Positions 21,557-26,883 of a stretch of DNA of 26,883 bases are shown one piece after another (position 1 is the first letter of the stretch; each line of letters begins with the position of its first letter). The stretch lies in IMG/VR virus record IMGVR_UViG_3300033993_000635, positions 1-26,883 of that record, one strand, 5' to 3'. This DNA is from a virus. Under the pieces are notes generated by a model that had not been told where the DNA came from, did no database searches, and saw only the letters and a list, made by a program, of their open reading frames with translations. The position numbers and the translations under genes are program-made.

Positions 21557-23578
21557 TTAACAGAAGAAACCCGTTCCGTATCCTATTTCACCGGTTGATG
21601 AATTTAAATTATAAATTTCAGTTGATGAAGGGTCTACTACAAATAGTAATCCTGTAATTGGATTTTGACCATATGCATCTTGATATACTATAAGACCTTG
21701 CTGTATTCTACCGGTATCAGTATAAGTTGTTAAATTAGCACCTGAGAAACACGCATCTTGTGGAGTATATGAATAACCATAACGAACAGTACCAACTAAG
21801 TATTCATTTGGTTGTGGATTTATTCCACCAACACTACCAGATAGACCTGTTCCTGCTAATCTAATTAGAGGGTCTGATGCAAATGTTGTTTTAACATCAA
21901 AACTTCCTTGTGAGAAATAGTTAGTGGTATCAATGTAGTATTGTTTACCAAATTCTCTATTTGCTTCTTTTGAAAATTGTTGTGAAATATAATCCTGGTC
22001 TAATGTATCTCCAAAAGTTAATTTATTAACTGCAAGATTATTAGCTGGAATAACTTCTATTGTATTATCTAAATTTATATATTTGTTAAAATCTCTAACT
22101 GTTCCTTTAGTATACCAATCGTTAAATGTTTCAATAATAAAATTGTTTCGTTTAGTTTTATCTGCATAAATTACCAAATTGAATTTCTTTTGTAATCCTA
22201 ATATAAAATCAATTTGTTTAATTCCAGTTGTACCATACGGCATATTGGAAGGTATATCTAATACTTCACCATCAGCTGCTTGATTTACTTTTTTAATTTC
22301 TAAATAAGATTTTGGTGTTTCACCTGGGTCTAATGTAAATCTAAAATTATTGTATGGTGCGCTAAATTGGTCTCTCCAATTTAATGCAAAATAATATGTT
22401 CCTGGTCCTATTAGACTAGTTCGGAATTCTGTCTGAACTTCAGTAGTTTGATTTTGTCCAGTATTACCTGCAGCAAAATCTTGATACGTTCTATCAAAAA
22501 AGTAATTACTAATAGCAGGTAATGTATTAAGTGATACTGTCGATAAAGAACCTGTTTCTCTAACGATAATTTCAACAGTTGCTCCACCGATTGAACCAGA
22601 CATATTAACATTTAAATTAAGTATACCTGATAAAGATGAACTATGGTCTAATGTAATAGTATAAGATGAATTAGTACCAACAACACCCGATGGGTCTCTT
22701 TCAACATTGTACCATGGCAAGTTAGTAATTGTTTCTTGAGTTACAATTAAATCTGTCTGACCACTACCTGAAAGAGGTGATAATTTTACTACACCTAATG
22801 TTTCTAAATCTACACCAGCATATTCTGGATATCTTAGAGAATTATTACAAATTAAATAAGTATCATTAATAAAATCTTGATTAAGGAATGAAGATGAGTA
22901 AGTATATCCTGCTTCATTAAATATTGCATCTATTACTGGTTTTATCCTAATAGCAGGTTTAAAGTCCTGTACATTTAATGCACCTTCATTTGAATCTATA
23001 CCTGTATAAATGTTTGATGGTGTATATTGCCACCCTTGTCCATAATCTGCAAGTGGATAAACAATATCGCCATTAAATAATGCACTACTTGTACTCCAAC
23101 TTTTTACTATATTATCATACGATGAAGTATGATTATAAACTGAAAGAGAAGTCAAATCAGTAAGAAAGAATTTGTTAATATCCCTACCAAATGATGAAAG
23201 TGTACCATACATTGTAATTTCGTATGAATCAACAAACTTATTAGCAGTTACATTTATTTTATTTAACTGAATATACCCACTTGATAGGTATATTGAATCA
23301 AAATCAAAGTATGCAGCCACTTTAACGTTAGTAGCAAATAGATATGGGTCAAAGATTGATATATCATATGCGTGTTGAAAGAATGCATCGTTTACTTTTG
23401 AACCTGGTAGAGTAATTTGACGAGTAAAATCTGAAGGTAGGACACCGATATCAAACAGGCCAGTTACATTATTTGATAATTTTATATCTTCATCATCAAA
23501 TACATCTAATTGTTGAAACCCATTACTACCACTGGCCATCAATCGAAATGTAAAACCTTGTGTACTAATTACTCCCAT
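21557..23578 (-). CDS. Large tail-tip or baseplate protein
   Basis: 673 aa. The N-terminal region (QLDVFDDEDIKLSNNVTGLF, then LPSDFTRQITLPGSKVNDAF, then VAAYFDFDSIYLSSGYIQLN) follows a family common in tails of Bacteroidota phages and phage-like particles. In it a short acidic start, a set of small ordered strands and a P(G/A)SKxN element recur. Residues about 450-560 (GTTGIKQIDFILGLQKKFNL, then NNFIIETFNDWY) resemble the following hub domain. The rest is Ser, Thr and Gly-rich. It probably forms the hub or distal tail structure. Its ATG overlaps the previous stop (TAATG), so it is coupled to the gene before it. Confidence 0.82.
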   Translation of the reverse strand: MGVISTQGFTFRLMASGSNGFQQLDVFDDEDIKLSNNVTGLFDIGVLPSDFTRQITLPGSKVNDAFFQHAYDISIFDPYLFATNVKVAAYFDFDSIYLSSGYIQLNKINVTANKFVDSYEITMYGTLSSFGRDINKFFLTDLTSLSVYNHTSSYDNIVKSWSTSSALFNGDIVYPLADYGQGWQYTPSNIYTGIDSNEGALNVQDFKPAIRIKPVIDAIFNEAGYTYSSSFLNQDFINDTYLICNNSLRYPEYAGVDLETLGVVKLSPLSGSGQTDLIVTQETITNLPWYNVERDPSGVVGTNSSYTITLDHSSSLSGILNLNVNMSGSIGGATVEIIVRETGSLSTVSLNTLPAISNYFFDRTYQDFAAGNTGQNQTTEVQTEFRTSLIGPGTYYFALNWRDQFSAPYNNFRFTLDPGETPKSYLEIKKVNQAADGEVLDIPSNMPYGTTGIKQIDFILGLQKKFNLVIYADKTKRNNFIIETFNDWYTKGTVRDFNKYINLDNTIEVIPANNLAVNKLTFGDTLDQDYISQQFSKEANREFGKQYYIDTTNYFSQGSFDVKTTFASDPLIRLAGTGLSGSVGGINPQPNEYLVGTVRYGYSYTPQDACFSGANLTTYTDTGRIQQGLIVYQDAYGQNPITGLLFVVDPSSTEIYNLNSSTGEIGYGTGFFC

Positions 23579-24738
23579 TATAATATTAATTTATATGGTT
23601 GACCTAATTGGAAATCAAATTGGTATTGAATAAGTTTATCATTCACACCAGTTTTGAATTGTATATTTTGTGTTGTTATTGTTAATGGCATGAGTGCATT
23701 TGTTGACTCATTTGTAATCCAATAGATTTCATCACTCACTAACAATTGTTTTAAGATATCATTATATGAATCACTTAACCAATTGGTATTTACTGATATT
23801 CCTTGTTTAGAATCTACGATATAATTAAGTGTTGCTGAATCATAGTTTTGATATGATAGAGTTGTAGATTCCCAACTTCCCAATTGTGGAGAATAAGTTT
23901 TCTTTTCAGTTGAGAATGATTTTCTATTAATCATATTAAAGTTCATCCAGTCGAATTGTCCGTATCTGTTTTTCCATTTAATTCTTACATTGGGATACTT
24001 TTGTGTACAAACGACATCGTACTGTATAGGAGTTCCTAGCGGTGTTCCTGATGAATACGCTTGAGTACTGAAAGATGTAATTGTTCCACTTAAAGGGAAA
24101 GTACTTTCTGCTGGCCCAATTGGATATCCAACTATCTGACCTGTTGTTGCCGTATTTCCACTAACTGCATAATCAGCAGTTCCTAATGCAGATGTATAAA
24201 CTATCTTTGTTGGAGTAGTTGTTCCGGTATCACCAACATAAACTGATGCCAATCCGTAATTATCTACAAAACAACTTTGAGTTGCCGGACCATCTGTCAT
24301 CAAAGGCCAATGTGGTGATTTAGAATACAATTGTTGACCAATTGGTTCTTGAAATATACCATATCCATCTAATGCTTTATATGTTGCAGTTTTTAAATGA
24401 GAACCAGTTACATATGCAGTACCTGTATAGTATTGAAAATAAAAATCAGTTGCATAATAGACAACTGAAGATGTGAATGCTGTTGCTTGTTGTGTTAGAG
24501 TAGAATTAATAATTCTATTCAAATCAAATATACCAACGTTTTGAGTATTAGGAAATTTTACAATTGTATATTGAGGAGTACTTCCTGAATTTGTTAGAGA
24601 ACCTGTCCAAAAGAATAATTCACCTACATATTGAAATGAAGATGATTCAGTTACACCACCACTTTCCAATACGGAAAATATGATTGGTGATTGTGCTAAA
24701 GATGCAGTTGCAGGAACTTGTAATAGGGATAATGACAT
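23578..24738 (-). CDS. Tail structural protein (tip or baseplate)
   Basis: 386 aa. Landmarks are the early pattern ELFFWTGSLTN ... KFPNTQNVGIFDLNRIINST, the middle block RIKWKNRYGQFDWMNFNMIN, and a C-terminal LVSDEIYWITNESTNALMPL then QFKTGVNDKLIQYQFDFQLG. I recognise the order from Bacteroidota phage tail proteins encoded before the large tip protein. Its mostly beta make-up and the Trp and Tyr-rich middle suit a structural, possibly receptor-side, role. Overlap by one base with the next gene shows coupling. The exact function is not known to me. Confidence 0.75.
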   Translation of the reverse strand: MSLSLLQVPATASLAQSPIIFSVLESGGVTESSSFQYVGELFFWTGSLTNSGSTPQYTIVKFPNTQNVGIFDLNRIINSTLTQQATAFTSSVVYYATDFYFQYYTGTAYVTGSHLKTATYKALDGYGIFQEPIGQQLYSKSPHWPLMTDGPATQSCFVDNYGLASVYVGDTGTTTPTKIVYTSALGTADYAVSGNTATTGQIVGYPIGPAESTFPLSGTITSFSTQAYSSGTPLGTPIQYDVVCTQKYPNVRIKWKNRYGQFDWMNFNMINRKSFSTEKKTYSPQLGSWESTTLSYQNYDSATLNYIVDSKQGISVNTNWLSDSYNDILKQLLVSDEIYWITNESTNALMPLTITTQNIQFKTGVNDKLIQYQFDFQLGQPYKLIL

Positions 24739-24793
24739 AATATCTTAATGTTATAGTAATAATAACCCATTTTTTATTAAAAGTATTGGATGC

Positions 24794-25189
24794 CTAAAGT
24801 GATTTCAATTCCTTACTAACCATATCTGCTAAGTTATTGGCAGTATCATTAACTAATTTATCAATCAGTTGTTTAACCTCAGGAGAATTTATTGCTCTAC
24901 TAGCAAAGTTTACTTCAGGTTTACCTTTGACAGTTCTACTTACTGTCGGGTCATTCCACCACTTACCATAATCTGCTCCTGGAGGTGAAACATCTAATTC
25001 AAAAGAATAAGACATCACACCTCCATTTATACTCGTCTTAACCATACCAGAAGGTCTATTGTAGGTATCTAATTGTCTTTTTAGATTACCTGTATCCTTT
25101 GGTGCAAGTTTAACTGCAGTCTTTTTAATCGTATTAGCAATTCCTGCTAATGTAGGTGTATTTTTAGATATATCTTTTAAACTTGCCAT
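24794..25189 (-). CDS. HK97-gp10-like tail completion or neck protein
   Basis: 131 aa. The segment TIKKTAVKLAPKDTGNLKRQ (residues 21-40) carries the A-x-x-LAPKDTGNL motif of the HK97 gp10 family. A beta part with YSFELDVSP and YGKWWNDP follows, then a C-terminal helix. gp10-type proteins act at the head-tail joint or tail end and are usually encoded between connectors and tube. Here it precedes the tail-tip genes, and the upstream gene ends one base away. The motif makes the family likely; the position is atypical. Confidence 0.8.
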   Translation of the reverse strand: MASLKDISKNTPTLAGIANTIKKTAVKLAPKDTGNLKRQLDTYNRPSGMVKTSINGGVMSYSFELDVSPPGADYGKWWNDPTVSRTVKGKPEVNFASRAINSPEVKQLIDKLVNDTANNLADMVSKELKSL

Positions 25190-25190
25190 A

Positions 25191-26883
25191 CTATCTTACC
25201 TGTGTAACTGTTACTATTACCGAAGGTATTGCAGGATAATTACCACTTGCTGCTTCAGTTAATAGTGTTGCGTGACCATCTACACTTTGCCATACTAACT
25301 CAAAGTAATCAGTCCCAACTGCAGGAACAACGAAGTTCCATGCTGCTACTGATGCTTCATTATTTGCTAGTACTAATTTAGTTGCAGTATTAGAAACATT
25401 AGTTCCATTTTTCTTTAACCAAATCCATATTGTATCTGCTCCCGTACCTGCTAGGACTTGTGCTGAGAATTGTATATTGTATGTTCCACTATTTGTTAGG
25501 GTTAATTGAGTACCACCACCATTTAGTGTAACACCTTCTGTTATATCGGTATTATTAAATGTCATTGATTGTGATACTGCTGCACTACCACTTTGTGTTA
25601 TAGTTGAGTTGAATGCACCTACGTTAAATTGTGTACTTCCACTTACTATTAAACTTGTTACATTCAAACTTCCAGTTATTGTAGTGCTACCACTTACATT
25701 AAGTGTTCCTTCAATGAATGTATTAGAACCTGAATCAATTAAGAAACCAGTCTTTCTATTCGCTTCACTTGTACCTGTTCCAACAACGAGGATGTTTTCA
25801 CCTGTTCCGTTTCTCCTACCATCATTAGCATTAAATCTTCCAAAGTATCCACCACCACTTCCAGTAGTAGCAAGATTGTTAGAACCAGTTAATATTAAAA
25901 AAGTACCACCTATTAAATTGTTACGGACATCAACATAGTTTCCTCTACCTTCCACATTTGTGAATATGGTATTACTCGCACCGAATATACCATTCGCTTG
26001 CATTACCGGACCAGTAACATTACTTATTGTTCCACCAAAACTACCACTTACAGTGTAGGTATTACTAGCACCTTGTGTTTGATTATTATTAAATGTTAAA
26101 GCACCTAAACCTAATGAGCCACTAAACGCACGATTAGTTACCGTCATTGCTGCAGGTGAGATATTATTACTAGCTTGAATTGCAGATGCAGATGCTATTA
26201 AAGTCATACCACCAATGTTAGTGCTCATATTACCTGTAGATGTATGTAAACCTAACCCCGCTGCACCAGCATTTGAATAGGTAAAACCACCACCTCCAAT
26301 ATTACCTGATGCAACAACTTGAGCTGATGAGGATATATTAGTGACGGTAACAGCACCAGCTGCTAGAACATTATTATTAACATTTTGTGTAACACTCGTT
26401 AGTAGGGTACGAGGTGAGGTTGCGGTTATCGTTCCACCAAAAATACCATTACCATTTACATTAAATCCTCCACTACCACTTAATCCACTTGTTATTTCAG
26501 TAGTAGATGCAGAAGCAGCATTGACTGTAATAGTTCCATTATTATTAAAGTTACTCCTAACACTTAATGAGCCTGTAAATCCTAATGCATTTATGGTTGT
26601 ATTACCTGTTCCACCAATTATATTATTATTGAGGGTAAGTGTTCCACCATTTGTTGCTTGGTTAATACTAAAATTACCAGTTCCGTTGAATATATTATTA
26701 TTCATCGTAGGTGTTGTACCACTAACTGTCGTTGCCGATTGCGTTAATTGTGAGGTTATACCATTACTACTATTTAAGTAAAGGTTATTACTACCACCTA
26801 TGTATCTTGTATATCCAGTTGTTGGTGTTGCAGCGTTGGTAAATATATTACCACTGCCTGTAACAACTGTTGCTCCTGTATTA
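25191..26883 (-). CDS. Large fiber or adhesin, beta-repeat with C1q-like end, 5' cut
   Basis: The frame is open to the right edge: residues before the first visible ATG at 26705 continue without stop (TTGYTRYIGGSNNLYLNSSN and others), so the true start is outside and the protein exceeds 560 residues. Most of it consists of short strands rich in Asn, Gly, Ser and Thr (FNGTGNFSINQATNGGTLTL; GGTGNTTINALGFTGSLSVR), suggesting a beta-helix or stacked shaft. A GSTTITGSLNVTSLIVSGST segment leads into a C-terminal jelly-roll (about the last 140 residues, with TWNLQ-like strands such as TYNIQFSAQ and TIWIWLKKNGTNVSNT) like C1q/TNF heads at phage fiber ends. It may bind the host surface. Confidence 0.8.
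   Translation of the reverse strand, partial: NTGATVVTGSGNIFTNAATPTTGYTRYIGGSNNLYLNSSNGITSQLTQSATTVSGTTPTMNNNIFNGTGNFSINQATNGGTLTLNNNIIGGTGNTTINALGFTGSLSVRSNFNNNGTITVNAASASTTEITSGLSGSGGFNVNGNGIFGGTITATSPRTLLTSVTQNVNNNVLAAGAVTVTNISSSAQVVASGNIGGGGFTYSNAGAAGLGLHTSTGNMSTNIGGMTLIASASAIQASNNISPAAMTVTNRAFSGSLGLGALTFNNNQTQGASNTYTVSGSFGGTISNVTGPVMQANGIFGASNTIFTNVEGRGNYVDVRNNLIGGTFLILTGSNNLATTGSGGGYFGRFNANDGRRNGTGENILVVGTGTSEANRKTGFLIDSGSNTFIEGTLNVSGSTTITGSLNVTSLIVSGSTQFNVGAFNSTITQSGSAAVSQSMTFNNTDITEGVTLNGGGTQLTLTNSGTYNIQFSAQVLAGTGADTIWIWLKKNGTNVSNTATKLVLANNEASVAAWNFVVPAVGTDYFELVWQSVDGHATLLTEAASGNYPAIPSVIVTVTQVR

Noticed and set aside
22411-22611. 66-aa minus-strand frame in the large tail-tip gene
   Set aside because: Out-of-frame shadow inside a well-supported 673-aa gene.
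25609-26781. Long plus-strand frames over the large adhesin
   Set aside because: Antisense shadows of a low-stop, Asn/Gly/Ser/Thr-rich minus-strand gene. Their Leu/Pro/Val composition is an artefact.
1-26883. tRNA genes, CRISPR arrays, insertion sequences or integrase
   Set aside because: I looked for cloverleaf arms, regularly spaced direct repeats, terminal inverted repeats and recombinase motifs and found none that hold up by eye.

Overview
The window is a stretch of tailed-phage (Caudoviricetes) genome. Every gene I can support reads on the minus strand, so transcription runs from the right end to the left. The DNA is AT-rich, and almost all start codons follow A-rich leaders without a Shine-Dalgarno sequence. 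Several proteins belong to families I know from phages of Bacteroidota: tail-tip, tail-tube and connector families, small Cys-rich proteins, a DUF6291-like protein and an XkdF-like protease. I infer an uncultivated phage, probably aquatic, of a Flavobacteriia-like host. The host call rests on gene content only. No integrase, lysis gene, polymerase or tRNA is visible, so this is probably only part of the genome.

Layout in transcription order. (1) 26883-20079, tail: a large fiber or adhesin open through the right edge, an HK97-gp10-like completion protein, three tail-tip or baseplate proteins and a 52-aa ORF. (2) 20103-15435: tape measure protein, prohead protease, an SH3-like small protein, a likely head-spike base, a PA14-fold protein and three small proteins. 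(3) 15422-15180: a phage copy of ribosomal protein bS21, followed by two intrinsic terminators. (4) 14943-13049, an accessory island: three genes (acidic protein, SEC-C zinc protein, GNAT), two of them preceded by copies of an 88-bp element, then a possible 24-aa membrane peptide and a hairpin. (5) 13004-9856: DUF6291-like protein, GIY-YIG endonuclease, several small proteins and a sigma-like factor. (6) 9764-7366, packaging: TerS-like, TerL, a small coiled-coil protein, and a pair of overlapping ORFs joined by a U11 run that looks like a -1 frameshift site. (7) 7330-1, head and neck: Cys-rich protein, repeat fiber, glycine-rich adhesin, scaffold-like protein, major capsid protein, tail-tube-like protein, a small protein, portal, connector and a partial tail-terminator-like gene. 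Intrinsic terminators flank the tail-tube gene.

The gene order is unusual for a tailed phage. The protease lies about 13 kb from the capsid gene, and capsid and tube genes precede the portal. The points most worth attention are the bS21 gene in a Shine-Dalgarno-poor genome, the U11 frameshift or homopolymer ambiguity, the spike-base plus PA14 pair, and the duplicated regulatory element in front of the accessory genes. The only gene-free stretch over 300 bases is 14843-15179. It holds one 88-bp element and two terminators; I see nothing recognisable in 14944-15035 or 15070-15168.
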